Positions 1-7,666 of a DNA stretch of 64,000 nt are shown one piece after another. This DNA comes from Verrucomicrobiota bacterium (GTDB taxonomy: Bacteria > Verrucomicrobiota > Verrucomicrobiia > Opitutales > Opitutaceae). The stretch covers positions 62,001 through 126,000 of the forward strand of contig JAEWQP010000010.1 in NCBI GenBank assembly GCA_023399155.1, given 5' to 3'. A program made the position numbers and the translations under genes. Under the pieces are notes generated by a model. The model saw only the letters and a program-made list of their open reading frames with translations, was not told the origin of the DNA and made no database searches. How positions within the stretch are numbered: the stretch's first letter is position 1; each line of letters begins with the position of its first letter.

Positions 1-509
1 CCGGACTTGAACGTGAGCGAACCCGAGGTGCGGTAGACCGCCTGATCGCGGCGGTCGCGCACGGCCGGGCCGCCCACCGCCGGCGGGCCTCCCACGCCGG
101 TCCAAATCGGGCTTTCGTCCGAACCGTCGACGAACGAGGCGCTGGCCTGGATCTGGCCCGAAGCGCCGCCGATGCGCCCCTGGGCGGACGCGGTCAACCG
201 CTGGGCGATGTGATCTTCCGAGCGCTCGGAGTGGAAGCGGGTCCAGCTCGGCGCGTATCCGAATGCCACGGACGCCTCGCGTCCGCCTTTCCAGTTGAGC
301 ACGAGCGCAGGCGTCACGGTCGTCACCCACGACTCGCGCCCGGCGAGCGCGGTCGTCGACTGAAGAAAGACGTTCGAGTCGTAGGTTTCCTCCACGACAA
401 GCGACGCCTTGGTGGAGAAGCCGCTGGATGGCGCGTCTGCACCGAGGCAGCGCGTGGCAATGAGGCACAGCACGGCTGCCGCCGTGCAGGGACGAAGAGC
501 GCGAGACAT
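1..509 (-). CDS. Outer-membrane beta-barrel protein, N-terminal part (truncated by window edge)
   Basis: The reading frame starts at the ATG at 509-507 and runs off the left edge of the window, so only about 169 residues are visible. The first 23 or so residues look like a signal peptide ending near CLGADA. The mature part opens with a strand-like stretch containing ETYDSNVFL, a pattern common at the start of bacterial outer-membrane barrels, followed by alternating polar and hydrophobic strands rich in Trp, Tyr, Ser and Gly. No catalytic motif is visible. An exported barrel or exopolysaccharide-associated porin is the best reading; the ligand is unknown. No neighbour on this side helps to define its role. 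Confidence 0.6.
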   Translation of the reverse strand, partial: MSRALRPCTAAAVLCLIATRCLGADAPSSGFSTKASLVVEETYDSNVFLQSTTALAGRESWVTTVTPALVLNWKGGREASVAFGYAPSWTRFHSERSEDHIAQRLTASAQGRIGGASGQIQASASFVDGSDESPIWTGVGGPPAVGGPAVRDRRDQAVYRTSGSLTFKS

Positions 510-1101
510 ATGGAGAGTAGGCGACGACCGATGCGGAATCGGCGGCGCCGGAGAGCTTGACTAGTATCGGAGCGGGACGATCGGGCCTGAGGCGTTCGGG
601 AATGAGCGAGCCGAACGCGATCCCCGGTGCCAGGTCCGCTTAAGGCGGATCCGTAGGGCCGGAGGAAAGGCGACGGCGAAAACCCGCCATTATCGCGGGA
701 GGAGCAGCGTCGGGATGTGCTTTCGTTGGCTTGAGTCGCGCATCCATTGGCGCGGGTGCGACTGCGATAAGCCGCGTGCATATCGTCGGCCTGTATGCTT
801 CTCGCCGGGCGAGTGGCGCCCGGGTCGGGGGATGACTTGCTGAAATTTCTCTTGCAGCCACCGCGGGGTCACCCAGTGTCGCGGCCGGCTAGGCGGGCGC
901 CCTCGTAGGAAATACCCAAGGCGCCCGGTTCCCCTTCGGGCGTTTCTTCGATGAGAGACCGTTCAGAGGTCACCTGACTCATCGACCACCTGCGGCGCCT
1001 CCGTCCCCCATGGACCGGGCTGCCGCCATAGCTCAAGAAACGACCGCCCGCATCGCGGGCACCCTTGCGCGCATTCGCATCATGCGACGGCGCGTATTCG
1101 C
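510..1101. other. Gene-free stretch before the helicase gene
   Basis: No convincing protein-coding frame was found here: the short frames lack start signals and recognisable motifs. The stretch has several GC-rich hairpins and one terminator-like hairpin at 922-948. It may hold the promoters of the two divergent flanking genes and possibly a small RNA. I could not match it to RNase P RNA, SRP RNA, tmRNA or a known riboswitch by eye. Confidence 0.4.
921..948 (+). terminator. Rho-independent-terminator-like hairpin
   Basis: CGCCCG at 922-927 pairs with CGGGCG at 937-942 around a 9-base loop. The stem is followed at once by TTTCTT on the plus strand. No protein gene ends just upstream, so it would end either a non-coding transcript or an upstream leader of the helicase gene. 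Confidence 0.45.
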
Positions 1102-2577
1102 ATGACCACCACTGATACGCCCGTCACGTTCGCATCGCTCAAACTCGCGGAATCACTTCTCCGCGCCCTGGCCGAGAAGAACTACACTCATCCGTCACCC
1201 ATCCAGGCCCAGGCCATCCCGCACCTTCTGCAGGGACGCGACATCTTCGGTTGCGCACAGACCGGCACGGGCAAGACGGCCGCATTCGCGCTGCCGATCC
1301 TGCAGCTGCTCGATGGCCGTCCGAAGGCCCGCACTCCCGGCCGGCCGCGCACGCTCATCCTGACGCCCACGCGCGAACTTGCGGCGCAGATCGGCGACAA
1401 CATCGCCCTCTACGGCAAGCATCTCAAGCTGCGCCACACCGTCATCTTCGGGGGTGTCGGCCAGCAGCCGCAGGTCGACCGCCTCGCCGCCGGTGTGGAC
1501 ATCGTCGTCGCCACCCCGGGCCGGCTGCTCGACCTCATGGGCCAGGGCGCCGTGCGCCTGGACCAGATCGAGATCTTCGTCCTCGACGAGGCCGACCGCA
1601 TGCTTGACATGGGCTTCGCGCCCGATGTCAAACGCATCATCCAGCGCCTCCCGGCCAAGCGGCAGTCGCTCCTCTTCTCCGCCACGATGCCGAGGGAGAT
1701 CCGCGAGATCGCGGCGACGCTCCTGCGCGATCCCATCGATATCGCGGTCACGCCCGTGGCCACGACGGCCGAGCGCATCGACCAGAGCGTCATGCACGTG
1801 CAGGGTGGCGATAAACACCGGCTCCTCGTCCATGTGCTGGAGGAGCATCGCGAGAGCCTTGTGCTCGTGTTCTCCCGCACGAAGCACGGCGCCAACAAGC
1901 TCGTGCAGAGGCTCGACCGCGACGGCATCGCCGCAGCCGCGATCCACGGGAACAAGTCGCAGGGCGCCCGCACGCGCGCGCTCGAGGATTTCCGAAACGG
2001 CCGCACCCGCGTCCTCGTCGCGACTGACATCGCGGCCCGCGGCATCGACGTGAAGGGCATCGGCCTGGTGGTGAACTTCGACCTGCCGAACGAGCCCGAG
2101 GCCTACGTGCATCGCATCGGTCGCACGGCGCGGGCCGGCGCGGACGGTCGCGCGATTTCCTTCTGTTCACCCGATGAGCGTGAGTACCTGCGCGATATCC
2201 AGCGTCTCATCCGGCAGGACATCCCCGTCCTCCGCGATCATCCGTTTTCCTCGGGCGGCAGCAGTGCCGAATCCCGCTCTTCCGGGCGCGGCCCCACGCC
2301 GCAGCCGAACCGGACGGGTCGCAGTGCGCAGTCTGGAGAATCCCGGGGGCAGCCGGATGGGCGCTCGGGGTCCGGAGCGCGCCGCGAGGCCCGCGGTCCC
2401 GGTCGTGCGCAGCCCGGCAGCGAGGAACGTCGCAGTCGGCAGGAGCATCGCCCCCAAACCGCCCACCGGCCGCAGACGGCCCGCGGCGGACACGAGGGCG
2501 GCGCCACGTCCGTCGAGGCGGCGCCGGCGTCCCGCACGGGCCGCTTTTTCGGCGCGCTCTTCCGCGGCCGTCGTTGA
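1102..2577 (+). CDS. rhlE: DEAD-box RNA helicase, RhlE type
   Basis: This is an ATP-dependent RNA helicase of 491 residues, expected in the cytoplasm in ribosome assembly, RNA remodelling or decay. The helicase motifs are all present in order: a Q motif near residues 28-35, motif I AQTGTGKT at 52-59, PTRELA at 89-94, TPGR at 138-141, DEAD at 162-165, a SAT motif near 192, ARGID and HRIGRTARAG in the second RecA lobe. From about residue 375 the protein becomes a disordered tail rich in Arg, Gly, Ser and Pro, as in many RhlE proteins, probably for RNA binding. No Shine-Dalgarno sequence precedes the ATG at 1102. The long leader would fit cold or stress control, but this is inference. The exact subfamily (RhlE rather than CsdA or DbpA) is based on overall motif style. 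Confidence 0.93.
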   Translation: MTTTDTPVTFASLKLAESLLRALAEKNYTHPSPIQAQAIPHLLQGRDIFGCAQTGTGKTAAFALPILQLLDGRPKARTPGRPRTLILTPTRELAAQIGDNIALYGKHLKLRHTVIFGGVGQQPQVDRLAAGVDIVVATPGRLLDLMGQGAVRLDQIEIFVLDEADRMLDMGFAPDVKRIIQRLPAKRQSLLFSATMPREIREIAATLLRDPIDIAVTPVATTAERIDQSVMHVQGGDKHRLLVHVLEEHRESLVLVFSRTKHGANKLVQRLDRDGIAAAAIHGNKSQGARTRALEDFRNGRTRVLVATDIAARGIDVKGIGLVVNFDLPNEPEAYVHRIGRTARAGADGRAISFCSPDEREYLRDIQRLIRQDIPVLRDHPFSSGGSSAESRSSGRGPTPQPNRTGRSAQSGESRGQPDGRSGSGARREARGPGRAQPGSEERRSRQEHRPQTAHRPQTARGGHEGGATSVEAAPASRTGRFFGALFRGRR

Positions 2578-2877
2578 CGCCAGGGGATTTCCACCGCCGC
2601 ACGACCTTCGTCCGGCGTGTGTCGTGCTTCGGTCATTACGGGGACACGGCGCGGTCGACCGTGCTCCAGCTCCCGCCTCTCCCGCGGCGGGGCGCAACCT
2701 CCGGGCGCGCCGGGCGACGGCGGATTTGGAGCGGGCTGCGCAGCCTGCTGTAGAAACGACGCCGCGAATGTACGCACGCGCTGCGGCCCGGTTCACGCCC
2801 CGTGTCGCTTGCGGCCTCCCGCGGCCGTCCCCCTGGCGGCATCGCCACGGGCATGTCCTTTGCGCCTGCCGGGCCGT
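2578..2877. other. Gene-free stretch between convergent genes
   Basis: Three hundred bases separate the ends of the helicase gene and the minus-strand membrane enzyme gene. Frames on both strands are open because of high GC but show no start signal, conserved motif or protein-like composition. I see no strong terminator hairpin. Confidence 0.4.
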
Positions 2878-4821
2878 TCAGGGCGCGGTCGCGGCCGCCC
2901 TCGCTTCCTCGTAGGTTGACTCCACCCATTGCATCCAACCCGCGAGACGAAGGCGGGCCTCATCCATGACATCGGGCAGGTCGGGAGCGAGATTTTGCGC
3001 TTCCGACGGATCGGCCTCCAGGTCGTAGGCCCGGAACGTATCCTTGGTCATGTTGTACACGACCTTCAGGTTGCCCTCGCGGAAGCCGACGTGGAAGTCC
3101 GACCACGCCGCGAAAAAATACAGCGTATTCGGACGATCATTACGAAAGAGCGATCGACCATGATAGCCCGGCAGGTCGGGCAGCCCAAGCAGGTGCGTGA
3201 TCGTCGGTGCGATGTCCGAGACGCCGGCGAGGCTGTCATGACGCTCGCCGGAGAAGAGGCGTGGGTTGATCAGCACGAGTGGAATCCGCAGATGTTCCTC
3301 CCAGGTGTGCCCCGCATGTCCGAACGTGCGATGCTGGCCAAAGGCCTGTCCGTGGTCGCCGAGCACGATCACGAGCGTGTCATCCGCGCGTCCGGTCCGG
3401 TCGAGCCACGCCATGAGCCGGCCCAGCGCGCGGTCGCCTTCCCCCACGGCGTTGAGGTAGCGGTTGAACCCGGGAGTTGCGGACGTGAGACGGCGGGCGT
3501 TCTCGGGCGGGTAGTAGGGGTAATGGGACTGCGCGGTCCAGACGACGGCGAAGAACGGCTGGTCACCCTTCGCACCGGCCCAGGCGATCATGCCGTCGAC
3601 GGTCGACTCGTCGTCGGTGCCCACGAAATCGCTCCACCGCTTCAATGCGCGCGCCGCGGCCTCGGGGCGCGCCTCGTCGTCGTCAATCCGATCGAAGCCG
3701 TTTCCGGCCCTGAGGAACTCCTCGGCGCGCTGGAAATCGAGTGAAGCCGACGAGAAGAACCCGGTGGCGAAGCCCGCTTGGCGCAACAGTCGCGAGAGGT
3801 GCGGCACGGGAATGTCGGGATCGGACGCCGTGACGGGGCGGAACGACACCCGCGGGTATCGCCCCGTGAGGAGCGAGACCAGCGTGAGATTCGTCGCCGG
3901 AGCATGGGCATAGGCGTGGGTGAAGACGGCGGCCCGCGGCAACTGGCTGTCGAGCACGGGCGTGACGCCGATGTCCGCGCCGTAGAGGCCGACGTACTGG
4001 GCGGCCAGGGACTCGAGCACGAACACGACCACGTTTCGTGGAGCCGGCTGATTGGAGACTGGCGACGAGGACATGGCATCGGCCGGCGGCGGCGCGAACG
4101 AGGAGGCGTCGTGCGGCGTGTCGATCAGAAGAAGGGGCGGCGTTCGGAACGCGCGCAGGCACGATTCCGCGAATGCCCACACGGGATTGATGAGAATGTC
4201 CTCGTTCCAGTTGGCGCGATGCCGCCAGTGAAATGCGAGCGCGAGGTAAAGCGCGGTCGCGATCGTGAGGCCACCGATGACGGCGCGGCGAGTTCGCGGA
4301 GCGCGCAGGCGTGCGGAGACGCGGGCGCCTGTCCACAGGACACCGGCGACGAACAGCATCGCGCCGAGGAGGGCCAGCCCCATCTTCCACAGTGGAAGGG
4401 TGGCGAGGATGGACGAGATCGCGTCAGGGCTGCGGAGAAAATCGGAGTAGTACAGCCACTGGAAATTGAAGGGCTGGCCGAGCCACGGGACCACCACGAT
4501 GTTCGAGAGGCAGTCGAGGAGGGTGACGACGGCAAACGCGAGGTGAATCCGGTAAACCGCGACAGGTGCGATCCACCGCCGCGCACGGGGCAGCAGCAGC
4601 GCGGCGAAGAGCAGCGTGCCCCCGGCCATGAAAGCCACGTCGTAGCAGGCTGTCAGGATGGCGGGACCCAGGTGTTCACGCCAGTCGAGCAGCGAGTGCC
4701 ACAGCCAGAATCCAACCGTCTTGGCGCGTATCGGAACCAGCAGGACAGCCACGATCGTGGCCGTCGTGAGCATCCGTACGAGCATGTCGGTCGCCGCATC
4801 CCGGCCGGGCTCCCCGGCCAT
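2878..4821 (-). CDS. Membrane-anchored sulfatase/LTA-synthase-superfamily enzyme
   Basis: This 647-residue protein belongs to the alkaline phosphatase superfamily, close to the LTA synthase/MdoB group (COG1368). About five hydrophobic segments fill residues 12-200. The periplasmic catalytic domain starts near residue 264 with VVVFVLES. The nucleophile region reads ATNLTLVSLLTGRYP, so Thr310 sits where true sulfatases carry Cys or Ser, as in phosphoglycerol and phosphoethanolamine transferases. Later metal-ligand motifs LGDHGQ and GHAGHTWEEH are present. It probably transfers or removes a phosphate-linked group on a lipid or glycan of the envelope; the substrate is unknown. The frame stays open to 5127, but that would overlap the divergent protease gene, so the Met at 4821 (or 4785) is preferred. 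Confidence 0.8.
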   Translation of the reverse strand: MAGEPGRDAATDMLVRMLTTATIVAVLLVPIRAKTVGFWLWHSLLDWREHLGPAILTACYDVAFMAGGTLLFAALLLPRARRWIAPVAVYRIHLAFAVVTLLDCLSNIVVVPWLGQPFNFQWLYYSDFLRSPDAISSILATLPLWKMGLALLGAMLFVAGVLWTGARVSARLRAPRTRRAVIGGLTIATALYLALAFHWRHRANWNEDILINPVWAFAESCLRAFRTPPLLLIDTPHDASSFAPPPADAMSSSPVSNQPAPRNVVVFVLESLAAQYVGLYGADIGVTPVLDSQLPRAAVFTHAYAHAPATNLTLVSLLTGRYPRVSFRPVTASDPDIPVPHLSRLLRQAGFATGFFSSASLDFQRAEEFLRAGNGFDRIDDDEARPEAAARALKRWSDFVGTDDESTVDGMIAWAGAKGDQPFFAVVWTAQSHYPYYPPENARRLTSATPGFNRYLNAVGEGDRALGRLMAWLDRTGRADDTLVIVLGDHGQAFGQHRTFGHAGHTWEEHLRIPLVLINPRLFSGERHDSLAGVSDIAPTITHLLGLPDLPGYHGRSLFRNDRPNTLYFFAAWSDFHVGFREGNLKVVYNMTKDTFRAYDLEADPSEAQNLAPDLPDVMDEARLRLAGWMQWVESTYEEARAAATAP

Positions 4822-4991
4822 GGGGCGGGCTGCACCCGCCGAAGGTGGGTTCGTAGTGGATGGAGAGGGGGGGGCAGACACCGGGTGAGAACGAATGTGG
4901 CTTCCGCGGAATCCGGGCGCAAGTCCGGTCGATTCCCGAGGGACGCGCTTCGCCGTTGCGGGCCCCTCGTCGCTACTCAGATGCTCGGGCC

Positions 4992-7544
4992 ATGTGTTCG
5001 ACCCCTGCGAACAAACCTTCCGAGACCGGTCGATGGCTGCGCCGTCTCTTTCAGGGCGCAGCCTGCTTCCTCGCCCTCGCGGCATGCATCCAGGCGTCGC
5101 GAGCAGGCAGCTACGACTCGCTTCCACCGGAACGCCGCAAGGAAATGCAGCGCGAAGTTCGCGTCCTCATCGGCCTGCTTGAGAATCTCCACTACCAGAG
5201 CCGGACATTTGTCGAGCTTCGTGCCGACGAGATCCTTGCCTCCTACATGAAGCGCCTCGATCCGCTGCGCCTGGTTTTCCTTGCCTCGGACGAGAAGTAC
5301 CTGCGCAAACGATTCGGCACGACGATGAAGTCGTCCTACCTCCTCGCGGGGGATCTCTACCCGGCCTTCGAGATCCACGACGTATTCCAGGAAAGGTGGA
5401 TGGCGCGGCTTGCCTGGGTGCGGAAGGCACTCGCCAGCGGCATCGACCTGGAACGGGACGACAGCTTCGAGCCGGCGCAGGACGGTGCGGCCTATCCCGG
5501 CGGGCCGGCGGCGGCGGATGCCGCCTGGGAGCGGCTCCTGGCCGCGTGGCTGATCGCGGAGCGCCTTGATGGCCGGGACGAGGCCGGGGCTGTCGCGGCC
5601 GTGGAGCGCCGCCTTGAGGACCTGGACCGGCGGCTCGGCGCGATCGACGAGGAGACCGTGAGCGAGGTCTTCCTCAATGCCATCCTGGAGCTTCGGGATC
5701 CACATAGTGGGTACAGCTCGTGGGATTCGATGCTCGACATCGAGGCGGCCATGGCCGGTTCGCTCGTGGGCGTCGGGGTCGAGATCGGTCGCGAGGCCGG
5801 CGAGATCGTGATCACGGGCCTGACGCCCGGCGGCGCGGCCGAGGCCGAGGGCAGCATCCGCCCCGGCGATCGACTGGCGGCATTGGGCGAGGGCGACGAC
5901 GAACTCATTCCCACAGACGGTCTGCGTGTGCGTGATGTCCTGAGAAGACTGCGGGGCAAGTCGGGGAGCCGCGTTCAGGTCGCGGTGGAGCGCGAGGCTG
6001 GCAGGGAGCCCCGCCGCGTGACGCTGGAGCGGCGTCGCGTGGCCATTGAAGCGGCCCGCGCGCGCGGCTACCTCATCGATCTCACCAGTCCGGAGGCGGG
6101 TCGAGCGGCAGGTGCCTACGGGGTGATCGAACTACCCACCTTCTACGGCGACCGAGGTGCTGACGGCGGGACGCACACCAGTGCGGCCGACGATGTCGGG
6201 GAACTTGTGTGCAAGCTGAGGGATCGCGGCGTGCGCGGGCTTGTGCTGGACCTGCGGGAGAATCCGGGCGGGCGGACCGACGAGGCGGTCCGGATCGCGG
6301 GGCATTTCATCGACACCGGACCGGTCATGATGCAGGCCGGCGGTGGCGAGGGAGCACCTGCGACGACGGAATCCGCCACCGAAGCGGGTTTGCTCTGGGG
6401 CGGGCCGCTGGTGGTGTTGACTTCGACGCGCAGTGCGTCGGCGAGCGAACTCGTGGCCGGGGCGCTCCAGGCCTATGGACGTGCGATCGTCGTGGGCGCG
6501 GATCGTACTTTCGGCAAGGGGACGGCGCAGACCGTGATTCCGCTGAGCGACGCCGCCGGCCACCTGGGGATCTCCGCGGGCGATCACTTCGGCATGGTAC
6601 GGATCACGAATCAGATGTTCTTTCTGCCCGACGGCGCCTCCACCCAGCAGCGCGGTGTGACCAGCGATATCGCCCTGGCGTTGCCGCGCTCACCCGACGA
6701 GCGGTTGGAGGACGCGCTGCCAGGGGCGTTCCCCTGGCGCACCCTGCCGGTCGAGGATTTTGCGGCGCGCCGTGCGGCAGCGGTGCCGGTCGAGGCAGCG
6801 CTGGACGAGGCGCTCCGGGCGCGTCTCCTGTCGGCCTCCTCGGCGCGCGTGGCCCGGCTCCCCGAGTTCGCCTGGAACAGCCGGCGCCTGGCGTATCGAG
6901 CACGTGCGGACAGCACGCGCAGCGTGGATCTGCACCTGGGGCGCCGACGCGCGGAGCGCGCGGCGCTGGAGGAGGAACGCAGGCTGCTGACCGAGGAGCG
7001 CCGCCGCCTCGCCGCGGAGCTGGACCACCCGTGGACGCCGGTCTGGCTCGATGCCGTCGTGGACCAGCGTGACGCCCATGCCGCGCGGTTGGCCGAACTT
7101 GCTTCGGCGTCGGGCTTCGGCGGAGGCAAGTTCATCGCACGAGGTGTATTTGCGATGCGGAGACACAGCGACCAGCCCTGGCGCGAGATGCGCCTCGACC
7201 GGCTGGACCACCGGGTCGTGGCTGACGAGAGTGAGGCCCTCGCTGCCGCCTTCACGGAGGCCTCCGGGCTCGTGCTTGACGCCGCGTCGGTTCGCCTCGC
7301 TGCTCTGGAACTGCGCGATGGCCGGCCGGGCCGCGCTGCCGCCTTCGAGGAGAGACTCGCCGAGCGTGCGGGCGTTTCCAACGACGACCCCGCGTTCCAG
7401 CGCGGCCAGCTGGCGATGCTGGAGCGGCTGGCCGATCTCAACCCATGGCTCGTCGGCGAGCCGGTGCCGCTCGATATCGCACTTCGCGAGGCGATTCGCG
7501 TCGCGTCGGACTGGGCGGGCGACGTCGGGACGCACGGTCCCTGA
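4992..7544 (+). CDS. prc: Carboxy-terminal processing protease Prc/Tsp (peptidase S41)
   Basis: This is a periplasmic tail-specific protease of about 850 residues, longer than E. coli Prc (682). The chosen ATG at 4992 is followed by a signal peptide (basic GRWLRRLF, then a hydrophobic stretch ending near ASRAGS); the frame is open further upstream but that part is not protein-like. A DUF3340-type N-terminal region follows (conserved RADEILASYMKRLDPLRLVF), then a PDZ domain around residues 235-330, then the S41 core. The catalytic pair is inferred as Ser483 in SASASE and Lys509 in TFGKGT, matching Ser452/Lys477 of E. coli Prc with one extra residue between. The C-terminal region has a charged coiled coil and a DUF3340-type tail. 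Such enzymes trim envelope proteins and peptidoglycan hydrolases or their regulators; targets here are unknown. Confidence 0.92.
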   Translation: MCSTPANKPSETGRWLRRLFQGAACFLALAACIQASRAGSYDSLPPERRKEMQREVRVLIGLLENLHYQSRTFVELRADEILASYMKRLDPLRLVFLASDEKYLRKRFGTTMKSSYLLAGDLYPAFEIHDVFQERWMARLAWVRKALASGIDLERDDSFEPAQDGAAYPGGPAAADAAWERLLAAWLIAERLDGRDEAGAVAAVERRLEDLDRRLGAIDEETVSEVFLNAILELRDPHSGYSSWDSMLDIEAAMAGSLVGVGVEIGREAGEIVITGLTPGGAAEAEGSIRPGDRLAALGEGDDELIPTDGLRVRDVLRRLRGKSGSRVQVAVEREAGREPRRVTLERRRVAIEAARARGYLIDLTSPEAGRAAGAYGVIELPTFYGDRGADGGTHTSAADDVGELVCKLRDRGVRGLVLDLRENPGGRTDEAVRIAGHFIDTGPVMMQAGGGEGAPATTESATEAGLLWGGPLVVLTSTRSASASELVAGALQAYGRAIVVGADRTFGKGTAQTVIPLSDAAGHLGISAGDHFGMVRITNQMFFLPDGASTQQRGVTSDIALALPRSPDERLEDALPGAFPWRTLPVEDFAARRAAAVPVEAALDEALRARLLSASSARVARLPEFAWNSRRLAYRARADSTRSVDLHLGRRRAERAALEEERRLLTEERRRLAAELDHPWTPVWLDAVVDQRDAHAARLAELASASGFGGGKFIARGVFAMRRHSDQPWREMRLDRLDHRVVADESEALAAAFTEASGLVLDAASVRLAALELRDGRPGRAAAFEERLAERAGVSNDDPAFQRGQLAMLERLADLNPWLVGEPVPLDIALREAIRVASDWAGDVGTHGP

Positions 7545-7666
7545 CATCGGGTCGCCGATAATCAGGGTGCGCCCCTGCCGGGCATCCGGTGGATGCCTCA
7601 GTGATACGTTTCTGGATCGCCCTTTGGATGCGTGGTGGCGAGAGTCATGGCGAACTCCTCCGCCCC

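Noticed and set aside
640..950. RNase P RNA, tmRNA or SRP RNA in the first intergenic gap
   Set aside because: The conserved cores of these RNAs (for example the GGAAGCAGCC-type SRP loop or the tmRNA tag frame) could not be found.
1195..2112. Long minus-strand open frame of 305 codons under the helicase gene
   Set aside because: It is a GC-driven shadow of rhlE in another frame, with no motif and no start signal.
4860..4991. Earlier start of the Prc protease gene
   Set aside because: The extra 44 residues are not protein-like and precede a good signal peptide that begins at 4992.
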